DNA of 64,000 nt, taken from positions 1-64,000 of the forward strand of contig JBGTQJ010000056.1 in assembly GCA_041941305.1 (NCBI GenBank), given 5' to 3'. This document shows positions 46,281 through 54,306 of this stretch, piece after piece. Each line of letters opens with the position of its first letter. Within the stretch, counting starts at the first letter, position 1. Under the pieces are notes generated by a model. The model did no database searches and was not told where the DNA came from. It saw nothing but the letters and a program-made list of their open reading frames with translations. The DNA is from JANSWP01 sp041941305. Lineage in GTDB: Bacteria > Bacteroidota > Bacteroidia > Chitinophagales > Saprospiraceae. Both the position numbers and the translations under genes were made by a program.

Positions 46281-46336
46281 AGTTCAAGATTCAGCAGCAA
46301 ATCCAAAATTTTAGATTTGCTGCTGAATCTTGAACT
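46281..46336. promoter_or_regulatory. 56 bp near-perfect palindrome in a divergent promoter region
   Basis: Two 28 nt arms (AGTTCAAGATTCAGCAGC...) are complementary with one C/T mismatch and no loop. It lies between the starts of aspS (46112) and the + strand membrane gene (46399), so it cannot terminate a convergent pair. It may be a binding site or a mobile palindrome. Confidence 0.5.
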
Positions 46337-46398
46337 TCATCATTTCATATATTCTAAAATCTTTACATTAGCCTTTTATTTCATAAATCCTGAAGGGC

Positions 46399-47379
46399 GT
46401 GCTTTCAATTTTTAGAACCAACCAGATTTTGACCAGTGTGTTATTGATTTTTTACATTCTCATATTGAGGGTGTCTGTTTTTATTTTACCGGAAGCCAGA
46501 GAACCGATTGGTCAGGGGATTTGGAGTGACAATGTATTTGAATGGTTGAATGAAAACCTGTTGTGGTCCAATCTATTGGCATTTGGGCTGCTGTTGATTC
46601 ATGCGACTTTAATAAATGTCATTGCCGCCCACCATCGCCTGGGGCATGAGTTGAATCTCTTTCCAGGCTTGTTTTATATTTTGGTTGCCAGCCTCATACC
46701 TGATTTCCTTCAGTTTTCGCCAATATTGATTGCCAATACATTTTTAATTTTCGCAATGATGGAGTTGTTTTCAACTTATAAGGTTCCGTCCTGTGCCGAT
46801 CGCATTTTCAATATTGGGTTTTGGATAGGAGTCGCCAGTTTATTCTATTTTTCTTTTATCATTTTTGTGATATGGGGCTTAATTGGACTGGGAATTTTAA
46901 GGGCTTTTAGGATTAAAGAAAGGTTGATTCTTATCATTGGATCATTTGTTCCCTATTTTTTGGCTGGTACTTATTATTTCTTTTTCGACAATTACAATCT
47001 CTTTATCCAAAATCACATTTTTGACAATCTTGGGTTCCTGGACTTTCAGGAAACTGTAAATACTGAAACCATTTTTAAATTAATCATTTTGGGAGTATTA
47101 CTTGCAGTTGTTTTGTTGAGTAATGCTCAATATAAAGCCAAACAGGTCATACAGGTACAAAAGAAAATTGAAATCTTGTTCTGGCTTTTATTAATTGCTT
47201 TTTTCACGGTTCTTTTTCAATCCCAGCTTAGAATTGAGCATTGTTTGATCTCATCGGTTCCGCTAGGTATTTTGCTTGCACTTAATTTTACAGATATGAA
47301 AAGTCAATGGGCGGAGTCTATCCATTTAATAATCCTGGTAGCTGTATTGGCATGGCAGTTTCGACCATTACTGACCTAA
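46399..47379 (+). CDS. DUF6427-like polytopic membrane protein
   Basis: A 326-residue integral membrane protein with about nine hydrophobic segments (VLLIFYILILRVSVFIL, NLLAFGLLLIHATLINVI, FYFSFIIFVIWGLIGL, IIVAVLAWQF-type ends). It begins at a GTG. I recognise the pattern as the Bacteroidota DUF6427 family, whose function is unknown. A hairpin (47384-47430) immediately follows its stop. Confidence 0.7.
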   Translation: MLSIFRTNQILTSVLLIFYILILRVSVFILPEAREPIGQGIWSDNVFEWLNENLLWSNLLAFGLLLIHATLINVIAAHHRLGHELNLFPGLFYILVASLIPDFLQFSPILIANTFLIFAMMELFSTYKVPSCADRIFNIGFWIGVASLFYFSFIIFVIWGLIGLGILRAFRIKERLILIIGSFVPYFLAGTYYFFFDNYNLFIQNHIFDNLGFLDFQETVNTETIFKLIILGVLLAVVLLSNAQYKAKQVIQVQKKIEILFWLLLIAFFTVLFQSQLRIEHCLISSVPLGILLALNFTDMKSQWAESIHLIILVAVLAWQFRPLLT

Positions 47380-47383
47380 GAGA

Positions 47384-47430
47384 TGTTTGAATTTTATCTT
47401 CGTGTGCCACAGGAAGATAAAATTCAAACA
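47384..47430. terminator. Hairpin after the DUF6427-like gene
   Basis: TGTTTGAATTTTATCTTC (47384-47401) is perfectly complementary to 47413-47430 with an 11 nt loop. It starts 4 bp after the preceding stop and ends 18 bp before the ATG of the TPR gene. It could be a terminator or an attenuator. Confidence 0.55.
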
Positions 47431-47448
47431 CACTCTAAATGTATCATT

Positions 47449-48153
47449 ATGAAATTGTTTATCATTCTACTCTGTTTCCAAACTGGAACTCTACTTCTTG
47501 GCCAATCAGCTCATTCCCACCTTAGAGATGGCGACCGCGCTTACCTTGAAAACAATTTTTCAAAAGCCGAAGAAGGTTATCGAAAAGCTTTGGCTAAAGA
47601 AGATTCCTACAAAGGATCCTTCAATCTGGGCAATTCCATATACAATCAAAATAGGAATGAAGAAGCCATTAGACATTTTCAAAATGCCATCTCCAAAACT
47701 TCCGATCCAACCATCAAAGCAGGGGCTTATCACAATCTAGGTAACGCCTATTTCAACGATCAACAATTTGATAAAAGCGTTGAAGCCTACAAAAATTCCC
47801 TTCGTCTCAATCCATCAGATCTGGATACAAAAAAAAACCTTGCACTTGCAATGAAAGTACTCCAACAACAAGAACAGCAACAGCAACAACAACAGGAAAG
47901 TGAAAATGCAGACAAACAAGAAGATCAACAACAACAAGAGCAACCAAAACCTCAGGAAGAAGAACAACAAGACCAAAACCAAGACCAGCCAAATGACCAA
48001 ACAGAGGATGAAAATCAAGATTTAGAAGAACAAGACTTGACAAAAGAAGAAGCTGAACAGCTACTAAAAATCATGGACCAGGAAGAGCAACGAGTACAAG
48101 AGAAATTGCGAAAAGCAAAATCAAAAAATTATAAATCAAAAAAAGATTGGTAA
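47449..48153 (+). CDS. BatC-like tetratricopeptide protein
   Basis: About 234 residues. A signal peptide (MKLFIILLCFQTGTLLLGQ) is followed by three TPR units (DRAYLENNFSKAEEGYRKAL, SFNLGNSIYNQNRNEEAIRHFQNAI, YHNLGNAYFNDQQFDKSVEAYKNSL). A very long low-complexity Gln/Glu region and a basic C-terminus (KAKSKNYKSKKDW) complete it. This is the architecture of BatC in the aerotolerance system. The annotated frame begins at 47383, but that ATG lies in the hairpin stem; 47449 is the plausible start. It is separate from the BatB-like gene. Confidence 0.8.
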   Translation: MKLFIILLCFQTGTLLLGQSAHSHLRDGDRAYLENNFSKAEEGYRKALAKEDSYKGSFNLGNSIYNQNRNEEAIRHFQNAISKTSDPTIKAGAYHNLGNAYFNDQQFDKSVEAYKNSLRLNPSDLDTKKNLALAMKVLQQQEQQQQQQQESENADKQEDQQQQEQPKPQEEEQQDQNQDQPNDQTEDENQDLEEQDLTKEEAEQLLKIMDQEEQRVQEKLRKAKSKNYKSKKDW

Positions 48154-48187
48154 TTTTCAGGATGATATAAGCACTTAGCAACCCTAC

Positions 48188-48362
48188 CCCGCAACCCCAG
48201 GGCTGTTAAGGTCTACTTGATTTTAAAATAATGAAAATCAAAATGAAAATGAAAAATTCCACCTATGACTTTATGAATATTTGGCTTTTTCATTTTTATT
48301 TTCATTTAAATTTTAATTGAAAATATTCTCATTAGAGAACTTAACAGCCCTGCCCGCAACCC
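48188..48362. mobile_element. 155 bp inverted-repeat element with flanking 10 bp direct repeats (MITE-like)
   Basis: The element spans 48198-48352, bounded by CAGGGCTGTTAAG and its exact complement. Flush on both sides is the 10 bp direct repeat CCCGCAACCC (48188-48197 and 48353-48362), as expected for a target-site duplication. The interior is a long A/T-rich inverted repeat (AATGAAAATC.../GAAAATAAAAATG). It encodes nothing. It sits in a 543 bp gene-free stretch (48154-48696) whose remaining part is A/T-rich and otherwise uninformative. Confidence 0.7.
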
Positions 48363-48696
48363 CTATCCCCGCCTACTAAAAAATTATACTCAAGTACACA
48401 ATAGATTGATCCAAATCACCGTTTTTTCCATCGCCTCAATTGAAAATTTAAATCGCTTTATGGAATTCTAAAAAAGAATGGCTCCCTTTTTTGCCCCTTC
48501 TTCATATAAGCTTAACATATTTATCGAATCTACTTATACTTAAAAAAAATATTTAATCTATTCTGAACATTTCCTCAGCTGATAACCTTTTTGTTCCGAA
48601 TCCAGTTTTTGAAAGTTTAGAAACAATTTCACCGACGATTTCAAAATAGTTTCTGAGTACTTCAAAAATTCGGCAACGAAAAAAAATACTTAAATC

Positions 48697-49776
48697 ATGA
48701 CTAATCCATCTAGCAGAAACCAGACAAACAAAACCAACCAACCGAATAAGCCTATCACCTCTTCTACTACAACTGGAGTAAAACCTACAACAACTCCAGG
48801 TACCATGACAAAAAAACCGGAAAAGAATCCAATGAAAATCTTCTTGCCAATTGCCATCACAGTGGGCATCATCCTCTTAGGAGCAATAGGCTATTTGATG
48901 TACAACAACTCCGCTCAAGAAAGAGAATTATTAACCAAAGTTTCTGAACTCGAAGAAGCAGAACAAATCCGCGCAGAATTGGAAGATCAATACAATGATG
49001 CATTGGCTAATTTGGAAGCTATGAGAGGCGAAAATGAAGAACTCAATGCCTTGATTGACCAGCAGCAAAGTGAATTGACCGATCAGAAAAACAAAATCGC
49101 AAGACTTGTCAGAGATAGTAAAAAGCGCAAAGCTGCAAAAGAAGAATTGGAGAATCTAAAGACTCAGATCGCAGCATATATGTCTGAGGTTGAAGAACTT
49201 AAGGCACAAAATGAAATGTTGACCGAGGAAAATGCGACCCTTCAGGAGAATAATTTGGCACTTCAAACTGAATTGCAAAGTCACCTCTCCGCAAATGAAC
49301 AACTGGAAGAAGCCAAAGCAGTACTCGTTAGCGAGAAAGAAGACTTGAGCAATACTGTATTTTTTGCCTCTGTTGTGAAGGTTAATAAAGTAAAAGTGGA
49401 TGCCTACAAAGTAAAAGGCAGTGGCAAACCTGTTAAGCGTAAAGTTGCCAAACAAATCAATCAATTGAAAGTTTGTTTTTCCACCACCGTAAATGAAGTC
49501 GCCAGACCAGGTTTAGAGAAGTTCTATGTTCGCATCATCAACCCAATTGGTGAAACGATGGCAATTGAAGAATTGAGCAACAATATGATCGTCAATCGAA
49601 AAACAGACGAGCGTGTTCCTTTCACACATGTAGAAGAATATGACTACTCACAAGATGAAACAGAATTGTGCTTCCAGTGGAAACCTGAAAACATGTCTTT
49701 CCAACCTGGTAATTACGAAGTAGAAGTGTACAACAAAGGTTATCTGGCAGGAGCCGGTGCTTTTGTACTAAAATAA
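48697..49776 (+). CDS. Single-pass coiled-coil envelope protein with a C-terminal beta domain
   Basis: A 359-residue protein. A Thr/Asn/Pro-rich cytoplasmic tail (1-45) precedes one TM (about 47-70, FLPIAITVGIILLGAIGYLMY). A coiled coil of about 140 residues follows (ELEEAEQIRAELEDQYNDAL to LEEAKAVLVSEKEDL). The C-terminal 110 residues are beta-rich (QLKVCFSTTVNEVARPGLEKFYVRIINPIGE, ELCFQWKPENMSFQPGNYEVEVYNKGYLAG). I know similar proteins in Bacteroidota but no function. An intrinsic terminator follows. Confidence 0.75.
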   Translation: MTNPSSRNQTNKTNQPNKPITSSTTTGVKPTTTPGTMTKKPEKNPMKIFLPIAITVGIILLGAIGYLMYNNSAQERELLTKVSELEEAEQIRAELEDQYNDALANLEAMRGENEELNALIDQQQSELTDQKNKIARLVRDSKKRKAAKEELENLKTQIAAYMSEVEELKAQNEMLTEENATLQENNLALQTELQSHLSANEQLEEAKAVLVSEKEDLSNTVFFASVVKVNKVKVDAYKVKGSGKPVKRKVAKQINQLKVCFSTTVNEVARPGLEKFYVRIINPIGETMAIEELSNNMIVNRKTDERVPFTHVEEYDYSQDETELCFQWKPENMSFQPGNYEVEVYNKGYLAGAGAFVLK

Positions 49777-49840
49777 GGCGCTTTCCAGGCACCAAAGACT
49801 TTTAGTTTCAAACCAATATCCTATTAGCTAACATAAGTCA

Positions 49841-49873
49841 AACAGGGCTCCTTTTTTGGAGCTCTGTTTTTTT
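49841..49873 (+). terminator. Intrinsic terminator after the coiled-coil gene
   Basis: AACAGGGCTCC and GGAGCTCTGTT pair around TTTTTT and are followed by a seven-T run, 65 bp after the stop codon. A classic Rho-independent structure. Confidence 0.85.
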
Positions 49874-49954
49874 GCTCTAACAATTTTAAGCGTAAAAGCA
49901 AAAAATTGAATTGTACTCTTCTCCTTCTTGGGTTATTTTATTTATAAATCTTAT

Positions 49955-50140
49955 TAAGCACCAAGTCATATTTATCTACAACTAATTTTCGTTTCTTTTT
50001 TCCTCTCATTTCGTTTGCCAAGGGCATCCCTTTGGGGGAAATTACTCGGCAGAGCTTTGGCTATGCCTGCGTTTTTCGCCTCATGAGAGAAAAAAAGAAT
50101 TCCAAAATTTTACTTATACATAATTATGACTTGGTGCTTA
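49955..50140. repeat. Long-hairpin intergenic element, copy 6
   Basis: TAAGCACCAAGTCAT (49955-49969) is perfectly complementary to 50126-50140. The arms continue imperfectly for about 65 nt (CTTTTTTCCTCTCAT on both sides). The apex holds GAGCTTTGGCTATGCC and TGCGTTTTTCGCCTC, shared with copies 1, 3 and 5. It is in the region between the terminator and the decayed genes. Confidence 0.72.
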
Positions 50141-50171
50141 TGTGATTTAATTTGTGAGAAAAGATCAACAT

Positions 50172-50402
50172 TTATGCCGCTCCAGCCAGTTGAAGAGGCA
50201 TTTTGTATTCTTCCAGAAGTTCTAAAAGCTCTTTGGTATATTCTTTTTTTAAGCTTTGGTATTGTCGAATCATTAAGGGACTTTCCATTTTTTGACTATT
50301 CTCAATACTAAGATTAACTCCTTCTATTAAATGTAGCAACCGAAGAATACGAATATATTATTGGTCATTTTTCCCGAGAATATCTTCTAATGTCACATCC
50401 AT
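50172..50402 (-). pseudogene. Small helical protein gene with an in-frame stop
   Basis: ATG 50402 opens MDVTLEDILGKNDQ, then an in-frame TAA (50358-50360), and the frame continues YIRILRLLHLIEGVNLSIENSQ and on to LLEEYKMPLQLAGAA at 50172. One point change therefore separates it from a 76-residue protein. It lies 6 bp after the DUF6932 remnant, so the two were probably an operon. Confidence 0.7.
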
Positions 50403-50408
50403 GCTTTA

Positions 50409-50885
50409 TTACTTTTTGAAAACTAATTTTAAAAATCCTTTTGGTTTACTTTCTCTATCATTCCCATATAATTCCATCCACCTATTTTGTTCAGACCTAA
50501 ACAACTCGTAATTTGGGTGTTTCGCAGGATAGGATTTCACAAGATACGAATCAAGGAATTGATCTTCAGGTGAAAACTTCCAAAATTAAATTCATCAAGA
50601 ATTTTTTCTCCTCTAGATTCCCAAACTTTAAAATCTAAAAATGTCACAAGGTCGATATCTTTCGGATTTTCCTTTTTTGTAATGAAACTCCCATCAATCC
50701 ATTGCTCAAAATATGTAAATACTTTATCTTCAAAATTATATAAAAACCTTAGGTAATTATCAAATAGCCAATTCCTTCTATTTGAAGTAGGGAAGGCATC
50801 TACAAAATTGACCTTAAACGTGTTTAAATCTACCTCAATAGGCTCGCATTAAATACCCATGCTTATCAAAGTTTAGTTTTTTCAT
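50409..50885 (-). pseudogene. Frameshifted DUF6932-like protein
   Basis: Pieces of one protein are visible in shifting frames: MKKLNFDKHGYLMRA, then IEVDLNTFKVNFVDAFPTSNRRN with QWIDGSFITKKENPKDIDLVTF (a nucleotidyltransferase-like D-x-D stretch) and finally FLDSYLVKSYPAKHPNYELF to KPKGFLKLVFKK. Breaks are near 50845 and 50600. The pattern matches the DUF6932 family as I know it. It is dead here. Confidence 0.78.
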
Positions 50886-50903
50886 ACATTTTGATTTATC
50901 TAT

Positions 50904-53468
50904 TCATGGAACTCTTACCTCCCCACCAAAAAACAGGGCATTAAAAAACAGACGATTCGTTCCATACCAAAAGCCTCTAAAGTTTGGATTGTCTACAAAC
51001 AAGATGGCTCTGCCCGAACCTGCTGGACTAACCAAAAGGGAAGCAGATTTTTTTATCAATTCCAGATTGTCTTTATGAATATAGCCATCCACATGAGGTT
51101 CCGCAGTGTATTGGACTACGGTGCTGTATGAATTTCTGCTCGGTTCTACCATAACTTTGTGATTGCGGTAGACAGTTAGGCTACGGCGTTGATAACCAAA
51201 ACCCAGCGGATGCGTAATATCCAAATCTGTTTCATAAATGGATCCACCTATGGCTTTGGCTCCAGAACGCTCCCGAGCTGTCACGAAATCATACCTTGGA
51301 ACATCTGCTGAATCTGGTGCAACAGGCTTGATAAGTTTTTCTTTGACGATACCCTGTCGAATCGCCCATTCAGAAGCCTGTCTTAATGTGATCAATGTCC
51401 CTCCGCGCTCCGTCCATCTTCTGATTTGCATAATTTGACCATCACTTAAGCGGCTGTATCGCCCAGAAACCAAGACCAGGGTATTATAATTGTCTAAATT
51501 CAGTCTTCCGAAATTCAGCACATCTACTTTCGTAATTGGCATGTTTAAACGTTGATCCAATAAATACCAGACTTCACCAGCTTCATACCCCGATATTCCA
51601 TCACCAATAATCATGGCTACTTTGGGCGGATCCAATGCCACAAACCATCGACTCCCCAAATCTATGCCTGCTACACTCAAGCCTGTCGAAACTGCATGAA
51701 TTTCGAGGTCTGCCAATTGACTTGCTCGTAAGACTTTTTCATGTAGTGCTTCTGGAGATAATTTCTGGTCTGCAACAGCTACCATAATAGACCCGTAACT
51801 GAATTGTTTTTCTACACCTTCCTTATTGATTTTAAAAGGCTTGAATGCTGCTTTGGTAAATATTCCATTTGATTGCAAATAATGCAATGCCTTGGGAGCG
51901 GTATATGCACTCCAATCAAATAAATAAGCATATTCTGCTTTTTCGACAAAACGTCGTTTTGGAGAAAGATCGTGCAGCGTCACTTCATTGCCAATATTTG
52001 GAGTAGACATCCTTGCGTATGGCATATCATAAGCCAATGCTACCGTCCAGGCAGAAGCATCGTAAAAAACAGAATCATAAAATTCCTTGACTGGCTCAAA
52101 CATGGTCTGAACCATTCTAAATTGTGGTTGATTGGCAGGCACTATAAATGCTTGTCCTTTTTTAAAATCTTTGCCGTTGGCGCTCATGTCCTGTGGCAAA
52201 TGGTAAGTTTTGATATGGTGCTGAAGCAGTAAACGAGCAAACTCATTCGTTCGGTTGCCATCATGCGAATCCCCAAAAATGTAAGCTTTGGTCCTTTTTT
52301 GAGCTGCTTTTTCCAAACCCTCTTTGAAAAAGTCTACCTGGTACTCTAGTAATAACTCGCGATTGTTTACAGAAGCCTCAATGGTTGCGATACTGGTTCT
52401 CAGTTGATTCCTAATTGTAAAAGCAAAAGACATATCCATTGTTTGGGTTTGTTGCAAATGTCCTCTTGAACTTGCCTGTTCAAACAAAAGTCCCAAACCT
52501 CCTTGAATATCGGGATAGGTAGAACCATACCCTGGATAAGAATTGTCAAAAGCTTCCTTGGTAAAATACAGGGAGCCAATTTCATCCAACGCTTCCTGGA
52601 AATATTTTTCAAAAATCCCATTGAGTTCATCGTAATTTCTTCTTCCAACTAATGGGTTTTCAGAACCAAATGGCTTGGTGGGTTCAAAAAAGTAAGTGGA
52701 GTTGGTGCCCATCTCATGAAAATCTGTCGCCACATTGGGCATCCATTTGTGGTAAAACGCCATCCGGTTTTGGGTTTCAATTTGAGACAAGGGTAGCCAG
52801 TCGCGATTCAAATCAAACCAATAGTGATTGGTACGTCCTCTTGGCCACACTTCGTTGTGCTCTCTATCCATTCCATCTGAGACTGGAGGAAATCCTTTGT
52901 GCATATTTACCCAGGTTGAATGCCGATCACGTCCATCCGGATTGTACACAGGATCGATCATTATCACTGAATTTTCCAAGGTCTCTCTTCGACCGTCAAA
53001 ATTGGAAGCCAATAGAAAATACGCCGTCAAAAGGGAAGCTTCCAAGCCAGAGGGTTCATTTCCGTGTACATTATAGCCAAGTAGAACAATCACCGGCATA
53101 TCGACATACCCCCCTTCAGGTACCGTCCCCTGGGATAAAGTCAAATGTTTTTGCCTGATGGCTTCCAGGTTATCGTGATTGTTCTTTGAAGTGATGGTCA
53201 ATACAACCTGAGGGCGATGCTCATTTGAGTAGCCTATTATCTGAAATTCAGCTAGCTCTGACAATTCTGCCAGTTTTTCAAAATACGCAACCATGCGATC
53301 ATGGCGGGTATGCCAATCACCAATATTGTATCCCAAAAATTCTTGTGGAGAAGGGATACCTTTATCAAAAACGAGATTTTGTGGAAAGAAGTAGTCGTTT
53401 TGAGAAACAGCGTTTTGTAAGGAAAAAATCGCGAAGATTATCGTGAGTAAGTAGTGAGTTCTTTTCAT
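50904..53468 (-). CDS. Secreted M14-family metallocarboxypeptidase
   Basis: An 854-residue protein. The signal peptide ends VSQ (23). The zinc carboxypeptidase domain (about 45-370) shows VIVLLGYNVHGNEPSGLEAS (HxxE), DPVYNPDGRDR, FDLNRDWLP and DFHEMGTNSTYFFEP (third ligand His), then GLGLLFEQASSRG. A long C-terminal part follows (about 400-854), including a glutamine-amidotransferase-like segment (YNTLVLVSGRYSRL, RWTERGGTLITLR). There is no T9SS tail. It probably trims peptides in the periplasm or at the surface. It is monocistronic. Confidence 0.9.
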   Translation of the reverse strand: MKRTHYLLTIIFAIFSLQNAVSQNDYFFPQNLVFDKGIPSPQEFLGYNIGDWHTRHDRMVAYFEKLAELSELAEFQIIGYSNEHRPQVVLTITSKNNHDNLEAIRQKHLTLSQGTVPEGGYVDMPVIVLLGYNVHGNEPSGLEASLLTAYFLLASNFDGRRETLENSVIMIDPVYNPDGRDRHSTWVNMHKGFPPVSDGMDREHNEVWPRGRTNHYWFDLNRDWLPLSQIETQNRMAFYHKWMPNVATDFHEMGTNSTYFFEPTKPFGSENPLVGRRNYDELNGIFEKYFQEALDEIGSLYFTKEAFDNSYPGYGSTYPDIQGGLGLLFEQASSRGHLQQTQTMDMSFAFTIRNQLRTSIATIEASVNNRELLLEYQVDFFKEGLEKAAQKRTKAYIFGDSHDGNRTNEFARLLLQHHIKTYHLPQDMSANGKDFKKGQAFIVPANQPQFRMVQTMFEPVKEFYDSVFYDASAWTVALAYDMPYARMSTPNIGNEVTLHDLSPKRRFVEKAEYAYLFDWSAYTAPKALHYLQSNGIFTKAAFKPFKINKEGVEKQFSYGSIMVAVADQKLSPEALHEKVLRASQLADLEIHAVSTGLSVAGIDLGSRWFVALDPPKVAMIIGDGISGYEAGEVWYLLDQRLNMPITKVDVLNFGRLNLDNYNTLVLVSGRYSRLSDGQIMQIRRWTERGGTLITLRQASEWAIRQGIVKEKLIKPVAPDSADVPRYDFVTARERSGAKAIGGSIYETDLDITHPLGFGYQRRSLTVYRNHKVMVEPSRNSYSTVVQYTAEPHVDGYIHKDNLELIKKSASLLVSPAGSGRAILFVDNPNFRGFWYGTNRLFFNALFFGGEVRVP

Positions 53469-53578
53469 GTTTTAGTAGTGTTTAAAAAAGTAATTCCTCA
53501 TTTTTTAAGGGTATATAGATGCTTTTTGTTTGGCGTCGAAGGTAGGGAATTTTGGAATTTTTATTTTTGAAAGCTTGT

Positions 53579-54271
53579 TCAAAAAATTGAGCACTTCAAA
53601 ACAAGAGCCATCTCAAAATTCTGATCTTGAGATGGCTCATCAAAATAATAAATGAAGACTTCAGCTTCACGCCTTCCTGTGCCTGTCACCAGCAATGTCA
53701 AGGGGCTGTTGGTGGTTCAGTCATTTCTAGTAACGACTTCCTGAACAACCTCCTCAAGTGCAGTCCATTTTTGCGCAGCATGCATGTCATCTTCAGTCCA
53801 GGAAGCAGGTGCCCAGGTTCCTGAATAATAGGTTGTATCTCGACTGGACAAATCATTGGAACTCGAATTGAAATCCGCAGAATTACCACTATCTTCTGCG
53901 TGGATATTCAAATCTGCCGGATCTGAATGCGAATCATCCGCGCGAAATTGAACAAAAGCATCAGTAATGGTTGCACTGTTTGGAATTTCCAAATCTCTGA
54001 ACAACAAACCAACAGTTTGATTTCCATGGGAGCCATCATAAACCAACTCGAGATCAGGACTGGTCAAACTAATAGTACCTGTTTCATATTCTTCTGCATC
54101 GTCATCCTCATCAGTGCTATATTCCAGCTGAGTGATTTCTGCTTCCGTCAAGCGGCTCAACAAATGCAGAATACTATCTGGATTGAAAATCTGCATGGGA
54201 TGTACATTTATCTGACTGCCTTCATTGCGGCGAATCACACTAAAATGGAGGTGAACCGTAGAAGTATGTCC
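53579..54271 (-). pseudogene. Truncated M23 peptidase / DNRLRE-like fusion remnant
   Basis: The minus strand starts abruptly at GHTSTVHLHFSVIRR (end of an M23 metallopeptidase with HLHF), just where a 14 bp tandem repeat begins. A linker and a DNRLRE-like domain follow (SATITDAFVQFRADDSHSDPADLNIHAED, DLSSRDTTYYSG, VVQEVVTRND). At 53717-53719 the Trp codon expected in this motif reads TGA. The same frame continues NSPLTLLVTGTGRREAEVF until 53579. It has lost its N-terminus and has a premature stop. Confidence 0.75.
53605..53638. terminator. Hairpin within the 3' part of the remnant
   Basis: GAGCCATCTCAA (53605-53616) is perfectly complementary to 53627-53638 around a 10 nt loop. It could terminate transcription between the peptidase M14 and the remnant. 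Confidence 0.5.
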
Positions 54272-54301
54272 AGAACCCAGCAACCAGAACCCAGCAACCA
54301 G
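54270..54301. repeat. 14 bp tandem repeat at the breakpoint of the remnant
   Basis: CCAGAACCCAGCAA occurs twice head to tail (54270-54297) plus CCAG. It lies at the junction between the GntP stop (54307) and the truncated M23 sequence, as if it had replaced the peptidase N-terminus. Confidence 0.6.
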
Positions 54302-54306
54302 ATTAA

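Noticed and set aside
47383..47448. Upstream start of the BatC-like gene (MFEFYLRVPQ...)
   Set aside because: These codons lie in a perfect hairpin, and a clean signal peptide starts at 47449.
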